64,000 bases of DNA from Pseudomonas anatoliensis (GCF_017976235.1 NZ_JACVHC010000002.1:744001-808000); one strand, 5' to 3'; positions 1-8,905 are shown, counted from the first letter of the stretch. A program made the numbers and translations. The notes: generated from the letters alone by a model not told the origin.

Positions 1-2190
1 CAAACCTGGGTGCGAGGTTTCATCGGCCTGGTGAACGCGGGCAAGCACCTTGTCTTGCTCGATTTTGTCCTTGGCCAGATTTATTACAGTTTCCTCATTG
101 TGTCGGGGTACGGCGGCAAAGAACCGGCGTACGTTTGCCATGTTGAGGTTACGCACGAAAAAGCCGGGGTTGGCAATGCTGAGTTTTATAAGTTTGTACA
201 ACAGACTGATCTTGGCTTGCTGTTTCATAACATCCTTTCCAGATTCTTGCTTGGTACGTTTCTTGAAGAGAGTGCTGAGTGTTCTAAGTGGCTTCGTGGC
301 GCACCAACTTTTGGATTTGTAAATCGCTTCTATCCTTGTGTCACGCTCCAAAATCACTGCGTTACGTTCATTGATCTGCACGTCACGCTCCCATATCACT
401 GCGTTACGCTCATTGATCAGAGCGTCACGTTCCGAGATCACTGCGTTAAACCTATCTATCTGCGCGTCCCGTTCGCAGATCACTGCGTTACGCTCTTTGA
501 TCAGCGCGTCCCGTTCCGAGATCACTGCGTTAAACCCATCAATCTGCGCGTCCCGCTCGGAGATCACTGCGTTGCGCTCATTGATCAGCGCGTCCCGTTC
601 GCAGATCACTGCGTTAAACCCATCAATCTGCGCGTCCCGCTCGGAGATCACTGCGTTGCGCTCATTGATCAGCGCGTCCCGTTCGCAGATCACTGCGTTA
701 AACCCATCAATCTGCGCGTCCCGCTCGGAGATCATTGCTTTACGCAGCGCGTCCCGCTCGGAGATCACCGCGTTACGCTCATTGATCAGCGCGTCCCGCT
801 CGGAGATCACTGCGTTACGCTCATTGATTAGCGCGTCACGTTCCGAGATCACTGCGTTAAACCCATCTATCAGCGCGTCCCGCTCGGAGATCACTGCGCT
901 AAACTCAACTATCTGCGCGTCACGCTGAGCTATCATTTCATCACGCTCGATTATTTGCTGCTCGCGATGTGTCAGCTGGGAGTCACGGTCAGTGATCTTT
1001 GCCTGCTGTTCCAACAGCAGTGCGTCCAGTTCGGCGACTTGTGCTTCGCGCTTCGACAACGCAATTGAAATTTCTTTAATCTGAGATTCACGTTCTGAAA
1101 TCACGATGCCGCACTCGGCCAAGTGCTCGTCACGCTTGTAAACCTCAGCTTCGTGCTCAGCTGCCACCTTGGCAAGGTGGTCGAAATGACCCATCTTCAA
1201 TGGATCAAGCTCTGCAGTAAGTCTGACGAACTCAGTTACGCTGAATTCTGCTGGCACTTTTTTGTCAGGCGAATTCAGAATTTTGAAAAGATCTGTCAAG
1301 GCGAAAGGTACGACAATGTCAAATGTCTTGACCTCGAGCATGGCTCTTGCCATTGCGTAATGCACGCAAGTGCCTTCCTCGCTGAGGAATGCCTCGGCTT
1401 CAGGAAACACCTTCAGAAGATCGTCTTTGTCAGTGATCTGACCGTAAAGCGGCAGTAGCATGCTGAACTCAAAGAGTACACGAGCGCGTGTTTCTGGTCG
1501 ATTCCCGCTGGAATTTGCCTCGTTGTCTCTCACCCGGAACTTGACAAGTTTTTCCGGCAGGACGTGGATCTCGTATTTCAGGCAGAGTCTGATCCACATA
1601 TCAAAATCGGCAAGCTGTGCCAGACCCAAACGGTACAAGCCACAGTCGTCATAGCATTGCCGACGGATAAGCACGCTCGGATGGCAAAGCGCATTACCTT
1701 GATCGAAGAATAAGCGCAGCCATTCCTGGCGTGAACGGTTTTCTCGATCGAACACAGAAGAATAGTAATGCGAGGTATCCGGATGGATTGCCCCGTCTTC
1801 GTCGATTGCCCGCGCGTTGGAGAATACTGCGCCGACTGACGGGTGGGTGTTCAGAAAGCCTATTTGCTTGGCAAGCTTGTCGGCTTCCCAGACATCGTCG
1901 GAGTGGTGAATGGCGATGTATTCACCTTGCGCAACATCAGCAATGGCCTTGTTGATGCCATAGACGCCACGCTTCGATTTGCTGTTTCGAAAGGGTTTAA
2001 TTCGCGCATCGGCGTAACTGTTGATAATTTCCCACGATTCATCCTGAGACGCATCGTCCCAGATAATCAGCTCGAAATTCTCGTACGTCTGGTTCAGAAC
2101 GCTTTCAATCGCCGCTCGCAAATATTTCGAGTGATTAAAAGAGGTCAAAATGACGGAGACTGTAGGGGCTTGCAACATGACCATTACCAT
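1..2190 (-). CDS. GT2-family glycosyltransferase with long tandem-repeat coiled coil (partial, runs off left edge)
   Basis: An uninterrupted minus-strand frame starts at ATG 2190 (in-frame ATGs also at 2184 and 2178; an in-frame stop lies just upstream) and stays open to base 1, giving 730 codons without an end. Residues 10-225 read as a GT-A fold: an opening VSVILTSFNHSKY, then WDDAS, and an acidic HHSDD. Residues about 345-620 are a helical, charged repeat region, mostly 14-residue units of the form ISERDALINERNAV. After it comes a linker with YKSKSWCATKPLRTL and NPGFFVRNL, typical of proteins that carry a second glycosyltransferase domain; that part would lie outside the window. It is the last gene of the minus-strand O-antigen run. 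The sugar transferred cannot be read from sequence. The family call is firm; a chain-length role is inference only. Confidence 0.85.
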   Translation of the reverse strand, partial: MVMVMLQAPTVSVILTSFNHSKYLRAAIESVLNQTYENFELIIWDDASQDESWEIINSYADARIKPFRNSKSKRGVYGINKAIADVAQGEYIAIHHSDDVWEADKLAKQIGFLNTHPSVGAVFSNARAIDEDGAIHPDTSHYYSSVFDRENRSRQEWLRLFFDQGNALCHPSVLIRRQCYDDCGLYRLGLAQLADFDMWIRLCLKYEIHVLPEKLVKFRVRDNEANSSGNRPETRARVLFEFSMLLPLYGQITDKDDLLKVFPEAEAFLSEEGTCVHYAMARAMLEVKTFDIVVPFALTDLFKILNSPDKKVPAEFSVTEFVRLTAELDPLKMGHFDHLAKVAAEHEAEVYKRDEHLAECGIVISERESQIKEISIALSKREAQVAELDALLLEQQAKITDRDSQLTHREQQIIERDEMIAQRDAQIVEFSAVISERDALIDGFNAVISERDALINERNAVISERDALINERNAVISERDALRKAMISERDAQIDGFNAVICERDALINERNAVISERDAQIDGFNAVICERDALINERNAVISERDAQIDGFNAVISERDALIKERNAVICERDAQIDRFNAVISERDALINERNAVIWERDVQINERNAVILERDTRIEAIYKSKSWCATKPLRTLSTLFKKRTKQESGKDVMKQQAKISLLYKLIKLSIANPGFFVRNLNMANVRRFFAAVPRHNEETVINLAKDKIEQDKVLARVHQADETSHPGL
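331..930 (-). repeat. 42-bp tandem repeat array encoding 14-residue coiled-coil units
   Basis: About 14-15 in-frame copies of a 42-bp unit lie head to tail within the glycosyltransferase gene. On the minus strand each codes for two heptads of the form I-S/C-E-R-D-A-L/Q-I-N/D-E/G-R/F-N-A-V. Two unit types alternate (ending INERNAV or IDGFNAV), making a higher-order 84-bp period that is near-identical over about 540-720. Outer units are more diverged (IWERDVQ, ILERDTR). One unit near 727-759 is only 11 residues long. The hydrophobic pair L-I or V-I recurs every seven residues, as in a coiled coil with a narrow core. Confidence 0.9.
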
Positions 2191-2271
2191 TGTTTTAGGT
2201 GTGTTTTAAAGCGCCTTGGTGCTGAACATGCAATCCTGAAAACACACGTGCGATCTCGTTGTGAGTTGAGC

Positions 2272-3207
2272 TCACCGTTTTCTCGTTACTTCAAATGCTG
2301 CAGTGCCGGTGTATGGCGCGTCAGTCATTCCCAGCTTTCTCGACAACGCTTCAAAATACTTCGCAGGCGAAGCGCAGAAGTCTTCGTATTGGACGACCAT
2401 CTTCCGAGACTCGGCAACGTGTTTCAGACCAGTCTCAACGGCTTGATTGATGGCGCGAACCTGGCCTAGCGCTTGCTCAGATGGGCTGAGGTGCATCAGT
2501 TGCTCTTTTTCCGGGATGTCGAACGAATACCAGGCTTTTTCATCGCCCAGTTGCCGTCTGCGCGCTTCCAACACGGACTCGGCATTCGTCACTTCGTCTC
2601 TGACGATATGAACGAAGAGTACCTTATTAAAGACTGAGTCAAGGAAGGGAATGTTGTAGTTGAACAACATTCCCTTGGCTGCAAATGGCTTCTGGAAAAC
2701 ATCCATCATCCCTCGAAGCTCGCTTAGCATGGTCTGGGTATCCATGTTCTGCTTCAACTCTGGGTCGCTCCACACATCGCGTGAAGGTTCAGCGAGAAAG
2801 CGGCGCCAGAAATACCAGAATTCGTTAGGGGCCAGAGCGCCCTCAGTCTTGCCGTTCTCGGAGCGATACTGAGTCTGCTGTGCGAACTCGGACAACTCGC
2901 CCCGGAAGTCAAACCGCGGATCGGTTAACAAAAGTTGAATTTTGGCGCCGATCACAGGTGCCTGATAGAAGCGCGACAGCAGATTGGTCGGGTACGCAAC
3001 CAAGCCAGTGTTTGCGAGCCATTGCATAAATAACGTGGTTCCACTCCGAAGAGGGCCCATCACGAATATCACTGGGTGGTCGGCGTCCAAGCTGCCCTGT
3101 TGCTTCAACAAGGCTTGTTCAGACGGCTGCAAATCCTTGTTCAACTCCGCGAGGAAATTTTCCAGCAACTCGTTGCGGCGAAATTTGGCCGTACGTTCAT
3201 CAGACAA
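2272..3207 (-). CDS. Sulfotransferase family protein
   Basis: The protein resembles PAPS-dependent sulfotransferases, which move sulfate from 3'-phosphoadenylylsulfate to a hydroxyl group. Near the N-terminus is a P-loop-like phosphosulfate-binding motif, FVMGPLRSGTTLFMQWL. A later HIVRDEVTNAES stretch fits the 3'-phosphate-binding region with its R and S. I chose TTG at 3207 because AGGAG lies seven bases upstream and the start then overlaps the WbqC stop by 8 bp, suggesting translational coupling. An in-frame ATG at 3249 has no clear ribosome site and would overlap by 50 bp. Among O-antigen genes, the likely acceptor is a glycan, but this is inferred from neighbours. No full catalytic assignment is possible from sequence alone. 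Confidence 0.8.
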   Translation of the reverse strand: MSDERTAKFRRNELLENFLAELNKDLQPSEQALLKQQGSLDADHPVIFVMGPLRSGTTLFMQWLANTGLVAYPTNLLSRFYQAPVIGAKIQLLLTDPRFDFRGELSEFAQQTQYRSENGKTEGALAPNEFWYFWRRFLAEPSRDVWSDPELKQNMDTQTMLSELRGMMDVFQKPFAAKGMLFNYNIPFLDSVFNKVLFVHIVRDEVTNAESVLEARRRQLGDEKAWYSFDIPEKEQLMHLSPSEQALGQVRAINQAVETGLKHVAESRKMVVQYEDFCASPAKYFEALSRKLGMTDAPYTGTAAFEVTRKR

Positions 3208-3886
3208 GGTCGTACTCCTGAAGCAATTGAGCGCATTGCTCTCGGTCATTGAACATCATCACATCGACGATGGACAAATTGGGCAGAAATTCTTTGCCGA
3301 ACTGTGAATAGCTGATGGGGCGTGACTGAATGAAGGAAAGCTTCAAGCCATGTGAGGCGAAGGATTGCGCATCATAAAGCGCCTTACCTCCAGCCGTATT
3401 GATGTAGTGTGTAGCTCCAAGCTCGCGGCAGATGGCGATTACTTTGTCTTGGCTACGCAGTTCGATATTTTTTTTGAGTGCGGAGGAGATATGCCACTCC
3501 GGGCTTAGGTTGAGATAGCCGCATAGAACTCTTAGTTGGTGATCAAGAAACTCCGCCAGATTGCGGTGGTTGTATCTGAGGATTTTTTCGAGCATGGGGA
3601 AGACACACTCGAAATAGGGCGCCTTGTTGTAATTCTGCCGAATGCTCTGCAAGATCTTGTGCTGAGTACCAATGTCGACCTGATTGATCATTTTGTTTGG
3701 GCTGGCACCCTGCAGCGGCAGTGTGATCAGCTGCTTGTCACCATTGGAGAGAATGTAATTGCGGTTGATCCAGCCACCTTTGATGAAGTTGACGTCGTCG
3801 TAAACAACAAATGCATCAACTGCTCGCATCAGCTGAAAGTAGCCAAGATACGGGAACAGGTAAGGTTGCATGATCGCCAGCTTCAA
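3200..3886 (-). CDS. WbqC family protein
   Basis: The sequence opens MKLAIMQPYLFPYLGYFQL and continues with FVVYDDVNFIKGGWINRN, the hallmark of the WbqC family (about 230 residues; 228 here). The family occurs in polysaccharide clusters, commonly beside DegT aminotransferases as here; its biochemical reaction is not something I can state. The start chosen is TTG 3886, preceded by GAGGTGG with a five-base gap, which gives the family's usual first residues. GTG 3895 and ATG 3913 are in-frame alternatives that would overlap the aminotransferase end. Its stop overlaps the sulfotransferase start. Confidence 0.85.
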   Translation of the reverse strand: MKLAIMQPYLFPYLGYFQLMRAVDAFVVYDDVNFIKGGWINRNYILSNGDKQLITLPLQGASPNKMINQVDIGTQHKILQSIRQNYNKAPYFECVFPMLEKILRYNHRNLAEFLDHQLRVLCGYLNLSPEWHISSALKKNIELRSQDKVIAICRELGATHYINTAGGKALYDAQSFASHGLKLSFIQSRPISYSQFGKEFLPNLSIVDVMMFNDREQCAQLLQEYDLV

Positions 3887-3896
3887 ATGTTCCACC

Positions 3897-4985
3897 TCAG
3901 GACTCAAGCACATTCTTGATGCAAGTAGAAATCATCGAGATTTCTTGCTGAGAGAGCGCAGTATAAAGTGGCAGCGACAGGACGCGGCTCGCCAGTGATT
4001 CCGAGGTGGGACACAGGCTACGGGTAGCATCATCCAGAAATGGCAGGGTGTTGAGAGAAGGGTGGAAGTAACGACGTGGAAATACGCCGCGTTCGTTCAG
4101 GGCTTCTCGTACTGCCATTGCTATTTGATGAGTTTCGAAAACGACAGGGTAGTACGCATAGTTGTAATCAAGCCCACTGACAACTTGTGGCCGTTGTAGT
4201 CGAGTACCTGCCAGAAATTCATCGTACCAAGCCGAGCATTGGCGACGCGCCTCGATGATCGAGCTGACATGCGGTAGCATGCTAAGCCCCATGGCTGCAT
4301 GTAATTCGGACATCTTTGCATTGATGCCCAGATCAATGTAGTCATCCTCGCCCAAATGACCGAACTTGCTCATCAGGAACGCCCCGTCGGCTACTTCCTT
4401 ATCGCGAAATACGATTGCACCGCCTTCACCCGTATGAAAGAGCTTTGTAGCATGGAAGCTCAGGGTGCTGCAGTCACCGTGATTTAACACTGATTGCCCG
4501 TGCAGGCGCACACCGTACGCGTGCGCGGCATCGTAGATGACCTTCAGGTCATGACGGTCCGCGATTTCCTGAATTCTGTCGACATCGCATGGGTAGCCAT
4601 ATACATGCGTTGCCAAAATAGCGGATGTCTTTTCTGTGATTGCAGCCTCGATCAAGTAGGGGTCAATGCAGAAGGATTCAGCGTCCACGTCGACAAATCT
4701 CGGCGTGCAGCCCTCCCAAAGGATAGAGTTTGTCGTAGCTACGTAGCTGTAGGGCGTGGTGATGATCTCGCCTAGCAATCCAAGGGCCTTGATAGCCAGT
4801 TGTAGTGCCAGCGTGCCGTTGGTAACGAGTTGCAGGTGGGTTACGCCGAGCGCACTGGAGAGCTCTGCGCCGAGTTGCTTCACCAGCGGACCATTGTTTG
4901 TCAGCACCCCGGATTCCCACATACCCTTGAGGTACGCGGTATAGACATCCAGTTCTGGCAGGTGCGTTCGGGTAACCGGAATCAT
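3897..4985 (-). CDS. DegT/DnrJ/EryC1/StrS sugar aminotransferase
   Basis: This 362-residue PLP enzyme should convert a keto-sugar nucleotide to an amino-sugar nucleotide, with glutamate as the usual donor. It shows the N-terminal substrate loop (residues 20-35), TPYSYVATTNS, an AAHAYG motif and the Schiff-base lysine K181 in SFHATKLFHTGEGG. The glycine pair after K181 is typical. It lies between wzt (130-bp gap) and the WbqC gene, whose upstream in-frame codons overlap this stop, so the three downstream genes probably share a transcript. Homologues make sugars such as viosamine or Qui4N/Fuc3N; which one applies here cannot be decided from sequence. Confidence 0.92.
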   Translation of the reverse strand: MIPVTRTHLPELDVYTAYLKGMWESGVLTNNGPLVKQLGAELSSALGVTHLQLVTNGTLALQLAIKALGLLGEIITTPYSYVATTNSILWEGCTPRFVDVDAESFCIDPYLIEAAITEKTSAILATHVYGYPCDVDRIQEIADRHDLKVIYDAAHAYGVRLHGQSVLNHGDCSTLSFHATKLFHTGEGGAIVFRDKEVADGAFLMSKFGHLGEDDYIDLGINAKMSELHAAMGLSMLPHVSSIIEARRQCSAWYDEFLAGTRLQRPQVVSGLDYNYAYYPVVFETHQIAMAVREALNERGVFPRRYFHPSLNTLPFLDDATRSLCPTSESLASRVLSLPLYTALSQQEISMISTCIKNVLES

Positions 4986-5115
4986 GATGCAGTTACAACG
5001 AGCAGGATGCGCGAGGATTGGCGGCCTGGATGCACAGGAGTACCCGGTTCAGCGGCGCACCATGTGCCAGCATTTGACAGCTGTAAGCGCCTTGTAACGT
5101 TCAGTGTGGACGTGC

Positions 5116-6459
5116 TCATAGATTCTGCACCTCGATAGTGTTTTCCACATACGCCTTGGCCCAGATACGCCCCGCGGCGCGTCTCTGCACATTGAAAACA
5201 ATCGCGTCATCAATGACATCGAGAAACTCGGCACTTTGCTCTAAAACCACCGGTTTTGAAATTTGAATCTGAATGCTGTAATTGCCTTCTTGCAAAGGCA
5301 GTAGGGTAGTGTAGGAAACAATGTACCGCCCGCCCGCCACGCATTCCAGAAGCGGTAGTCCAGCCGTTCTGAATCCAGCACCAAGAATCTGAATCTTCTT
5401 GTCGTCCTGGATGTAGTAGTTGACTGAGCATTCCGTCTGCTCTTCAGCTTCAATATAGATTCTGATGGTTACTTTCTGGTTGAACTCAGCAGCGACCACA
5501 GGCTCGCCAGAGGCGTCTATCAATTCCGCAAAGGCAATTCGTACACCACCTTTGCCATATCGGAAGCCGGCGGCGCGACGATCGAACTCCTGGGATTCTT
5601 TAAACCCATGAGTGCTGGCGGAGGTCGACAAGACCTCGGTCTTGTCGGCTTTCGGATTTTTTATTTCCGGCAAATATTTGAGCACTTCACTGTTCATTTC
5701 TTCGCGGGTGACGCGAATATATTCTTCCGTGAGAGTGCTTGCCTTGCCAAAACTCTTGAGCCTGCCTTGTTCAAGATACGCTGCCTGGGAGCACAGACTG
5801 CGAATGCTGCCGATGTCATGGCTGACAAAAAGTACGGTTGCACCGTTATCTTGAATGCGGCGAAGTGCAGTCATGCATTTGGCTTGGAAACTCATATCGC
5901 CAACGGCTAATGCCTCATCCACAATCATGATGTCTGGTTGGGACACGATGTTCACCGCAAAGGCGAGGCGGACGAACATTCCGCTTGAATATGTCTTGAC
6001 CGGTTGTTCGATGAAATCGCCGATATCCGCGAAGCTGGCAACATCATCAAAGCGCGCGTCGGTCTGTTCTTTGGTGAGCCCAAGCAGAGCGCAACTCAAA
6101 TAGACGTTTTCCCGGCCCGTGAACTCGGGATTGAAGCCAGAGCCGAGTTCAAGCAGCGCCGCGATGCGTCCGTTGGTCTCGATCAATCCACCGGTTGGGT
6201 TGAGTGTGCCGCAGATAAGCTGCAGCAACGTCGATTTCCCCCCGCCGTTGCGGCCGATAATACCGACGGTCTCGCCCTTTTTGATTTCGAAGGATATATC
6301 CCTCAATGCCCAGAATTCGCGATAGTACTGCTGAGCCTGCATGCCTAAAGTGCTCTGCAATTTTGGCAAAATGAACTGCTTCAGGCGATCACGTGGCGTG
6401 TTGTAGATCTCGTAGCACTTGCTCAGACCTTCTATCTTGATAGCGATTTCAGAGGACAT
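5116..6459 (-). CDS. wzt: O-antigen ABC exporter, ATP-binding protein with C-terminal glycan-binding domain
   Basis: The first 250 residues are an ABC ATPase: Walker A GRNGGGKST, the Wzt-type signature YSSGMFVRLAFAV, and Walker B IMIVDEALAVGD. Residues about 290-447 form a separate beta-rich domain like the Wzt carbohydrate-binding module, which in studied systems recognises the finished or capped end of the O-antigen. Total length 447 residues matches long Wzt proteins rather than short ATPases. The start is ATG 6459, with AAGGGG upstream, overlapping the end of wzm by 11 bp. Together they should flip a lipid-linked polymer across the inner membrane. Confidence 0.92.
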   Translation of the reverse strand: MSSEIAIKIEGLSKCYEIYNTPRDRLKQFILPKLQSTLGMQAQQYYREFWALRDISFEIKKGETVGIIGRNGGGKSTLLQLICGTLNPTGGLIETNGRIAALLELGSGFNPEFTGRENVYLSCALLGLTKEQTDARFDDVASFADIGDFIEQPVKTYSSGMFVRLAFAVNIVSQPDIMIVDEALAVGDMSFQAKCMTALRRIQDNGATVLFVSHDIGSIRSLCSQAAYLEQGRLKSFGKASTLTEEYIRVTREEMNSEVLKYLPEIKNPKADKTEVLSTSASTHGFKESQEFDRRAAGFRYGKGGVRIAFAELIDASGEPVVAAEFNQKVTIRIYIEAEEQTECSVNYYIQDDKKIQILGAGFRTAGLPLLECVAGGRYIVSYTTLLPLQEGNYSIQIQISKPVVLEQSAEFLDVIDDAIVFNVQRRAAGRIWAKAYVENTIEVQNL

Positions 6460-7270
6460 CTGCGAACCCCTTTCTTGTCTTCTGAAACAGAGCAAAACCT
6501 AGCCAGGCGATAACCGCAGCAGCCAGGGTATAAATTGCCAGCGCGTTCAGGTCGGGCGATTTGCCCCAGTAGAGAATGTCCCTGACCATCTCAATCACGG
6601 GCACAAGAGGATTGTAATAAAGGATGTGTTGATACTCGTCGGGCAAGGCGCTGGCCGGATAAAAGATCGGGCTTAAAAACATAAGGACGGATGTTACTAC
6701 GGCGATCAGTTGGGACACGTCACGCAGGAATACTCCAAGTGATGCCAGTGTCCAGCATAGGCCCATGATGAACAGGGCGAAGGGAATCAGGACCAAGGGC
6801 AGGTAAAGTGCCGTGATCATAGGGGCGCCGATGAGAAGGGCATAGGCGACAAGCCACACTGTCACGCTGATTGCAGCGTGATAGAACGCTGCCAGCAACC
6901 CCACGAACGGTAGTATTTCCAGCGGATACACCACTTTTTTAACGTAGTTCGCATTGGACAGGATCAGTGATGGTGCCCGGTTTACACATTCGGCGAATAA
7001 ATTGAAGACGATCAGTCCGGCAAACAACACCAGGGCGAACTCAATTTTTGAACCCTCTCCGCCGGTGCCCCAGCGAGCCTTGAATACGACGCTAAATACA
7101 AACGTGTATACAAGAAGCATGAGTAGTGGATTGAAGAATGACCACAGCAAACCGAGCATTGAGCCGCGATACCGGCCTAATACCTCGCGTTTGGCTGAGG
7201 CGTGAATTAGCGCTCGATGGCGCCACAGGCTTGCCACCATTTCAACCGGTGTAGCTGGGAAGATACGCAT
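6449..7270 (-). CDS. wzm: O-antigen ABC exporter, permease
   Basis: A 273-residue inner-membrane protein of the ABC-2 type with about six hydrophobic segments. The cytoplasmic N-terminus contains KREVLGRYRGSMLG, and the first membrane span follows with WSFFNPLLMLLVYTFVFSVVF; both are typical of Wzm/TagG. It is the first gene of the minus-strand run, immediately before wzt, with which it overlaps. Because export is by Wzm/Wzt, the polymer is expected to be built on the cytoplasmic face rather than by a Wzy polymerase. No promoter upstream is clear enough to call. Confidence 0.92.
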   Translation of the reverse strand: MRIFPATPVEMVASLWRHRALIHASAKREVLGRYRGSMLGLLWSFFNPLLMLLVYTFVFSVVFKARWGTGGEGSKIEFALVLFAGLIVFNLFAECVNRAPSLILSNANYVKKVVYPLEILPFVGLLAAFYHAAISVTVWLVAYALLIGAPMITALYLPLVLIPFALFIMGLCWTLASLGVFLRDVSQLIAVVTSVLMFLSPIFYPASALPDEYQHILYYNPLVPVIEMVRDILYWGKSPDLNALAIYTLAAAVIAWLGFALFQKTRKGFADVL

Positions 7271-7930
7271 TAACCGACAACCTCGACAAGTGAGTGCCCG
7301 CCGGGGTGAATACAGGAAGGGGTGGTTGCTGTTTTAGTGATTTGACCGGCTTGACGACTCATCGAAGCGAGTGTCGGACCACGCATTATGCATCCCGCCG
7401 CTTGGATAAACATCGAATATGGCGGTTTGGAGGGTGACAGATACGACATTTTTGAGTTGTCTCTTCAATATACCTGATGCTTAAAAGCCTTTAGCCGCTT
7501 TGGGAGGCAGCCGCCACCTGTAGGTCGTGGCTGGAGCTAACTTTATTTGGGGAAATATTCCCAGAGCATAGCCGCTCAAGATTAACAGGACATGGCGTTT
7601 CAGGGCTAGCGGTCGTTGCTCAACTGAAGTGTTTCAGAGCTTGGCAAGCGGAAAGGACAGAGATTTTGCTGGGCTTTCCAAAGGCTGTCCCATGCGTGGA
7701 TGGCCTGAGCCCGATGGTGGCTAATGAGTGGCCGGTATCAGTCGAGCGGCCCTCGCAAAGGCGTGGTTGAAGTTTTGCCAGCAGCTTCCTGAGATCAGGC
7801 ACGTGACCATGATGTCTGGTGTATGCGCAATTGATTGGTGTCGAGCTCGATCAGAGCGTTCCAATCAATGATCAGGGCTCTTTCGATCAGCAGGTAGTGT
7901 TACTCCTGCGAGGGTGAATCAATCTACTGA
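7271..7930. other. 660-bp gene-poor gap inside the O-antigen locus
   Basis: No convincing gene lies between wzm and the next glycosyltransferase. A 60-codon minus-strand frame at 7620-7802 exists but has no family resemblance that I recognise. The region is A/T-richer than the flanks, has no REP palindrome and no clear terminator. It probably contains the promoter for the minus-strand wzm run and perhaps remnants of a lost gene. Confidence 0.5.
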
Positions 7931-8905
7931 TTACATTTTGTTAATTAAGATCGCTAAAGCCAGGCCTACATTGCCTATGAAAGTCTGACGATAAAAGCGG
8001 CTGGAAATCATCATTTTGATTCTGCTGAAAAGTGCGGCATTGCGGCCGCGCTCAAATTGCTTGAACGTCTCCACATTGCGTTCGCTCAAATGCGCGGAAA
8101 GAAGCGTCAAGGCGGCGATGTTGGCATCGTTCCATTCTTTCATTGAACCCTGGAACATCCGCTTGACTCGAAGCAGGCGACTTTTGACCGAGGTGTTGGC
8201 GCCGATGACGTTTTGCGAATGTTGACGATAATCCAGCGTGGGGGTCGGATCGTAATGGACGTTGCCGTCAGAGCCGGTGATCAACAAATAGGTCCACCAG
8301 TCATGACATACCAATGGTGCGGCCGGCGGAGTCATGTTCAGTAGAGAACAGGCTGCCTGATTAATCAGCATCGTGTTGCCGCCAGCCAGATTCTGCATCA
8401 ACGCGTTTTCGAAGCTCGGAGGTTTGCAAAACAAAGGAGACAGTCCGGCGAACTCACCTGTCTCAGTGACAATTCGAGTGCGTCCGCAATAAAGCGCGGG
8501 CGTGTCGACGGGCTGGCATTTCAGCCATGCCACTGCTCGTTGCAGTTTCGTGGGATGCCAGTAATCGTCCTGATCGCAGAAGGCGTAATATTTTTGACGA
8601 CCGCACGCATGACCCAGCACGGACAGAAAATTGTTTGAAAAACCGCGTCCTGGCCCTTGCAGGATAATCAAGCGATCCTGACCCCAGGCTTCACGGTAGC
8701 GCTGCAGGGTTTCGAGGGTGTCATCCGTCGAGCCGTCGTCGGATGCGTATACGACCCAGCGCTCGTGACTTTGAGCAGCGATCGAGTCCAGCTGATCCTT
8801 GAGAAAGCTACCGCCATTGTAGGTGCACAGAAGAATCGCCACGCATTCAATTTCTATCGCTGGCTTACTCGTAGCGGCGGCAGGGGAGCAGGAGTCATTT
8901 GGCAC
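7931..8905 (-). CDS. GT2-family glycosyltransferase (rhamnosyltransferase-like)
   Basis: A 324-residue cytoplasmic GT-A enzyme. It has VAILLCTYNGGSFLKDQLDSI at residues 22-42, SDDGSTDDTL, and CDQDDYWHPTKL, the DxD-type metal and nucleotide-sugar site. The pattern is close to enzymes annotated as rhamnosyltransferases in O-antigen clusters, but the sugar is uncertain. The start is a GTG at 8905 with only a weak ribosome site. It is separated from wzm by 660 bp and faces away from the wbpM-like gene, so it probably has its own promoter in the 8906-9297 gap. Confidence 0.87.
   Translation of the reverse strand: MPNDSCSPAAATSKPAIEIECVAILLCTYNGGSFLKDQLDSIAAQSHERWVVYASDDGSTDDTLETLQRYREAWGQDRLIILQGPGRGFSNNFLSVLGHACGRQKYYAFCDQDDYWHPTKLQRAVAWLKCQPVDTPALYCGRTRIVTETGEFAGLSPLFCKPPSFENALMQNLAGGNTMLINQAACSLLNMTPPAAPLVCHDWWTYLLITGSDGNVHYDPTPTLDYRQHSQNVIGANTSVKSRLLRVKRMFQGSMKEWNDANIAALTLLSAHLSERNVETFKQFERGRNAALFSRIKMMISSRFYRQTFIGNVGLALAILINKM

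Noticed and set aside
10..928. Two long plus-strand open frames with repeated residues over the 5' array
   Set aside because: They are shadows of the minus-strand glycosyltransferase repeats; the minus frame has family motifs on both sides and codes through the whole region.
331..930. Direct repeats that could suggest a CRISPR array
   Set aside because: The copies are contiguous, have no unique spacers, and are in frame with a protein.
7271..7620. JUMPstart/ops element upstream of wzm
   Set aside because: A partial GGTGGCGG-like stretch exists on the minus strand but does not match the GGCGGTAGC core.
7620..7802. 60-codon minus-strand open frame
   Set aside because: No good ribosome site, no recognised family, located in a gene-poor gap; likely chance or a remnant.
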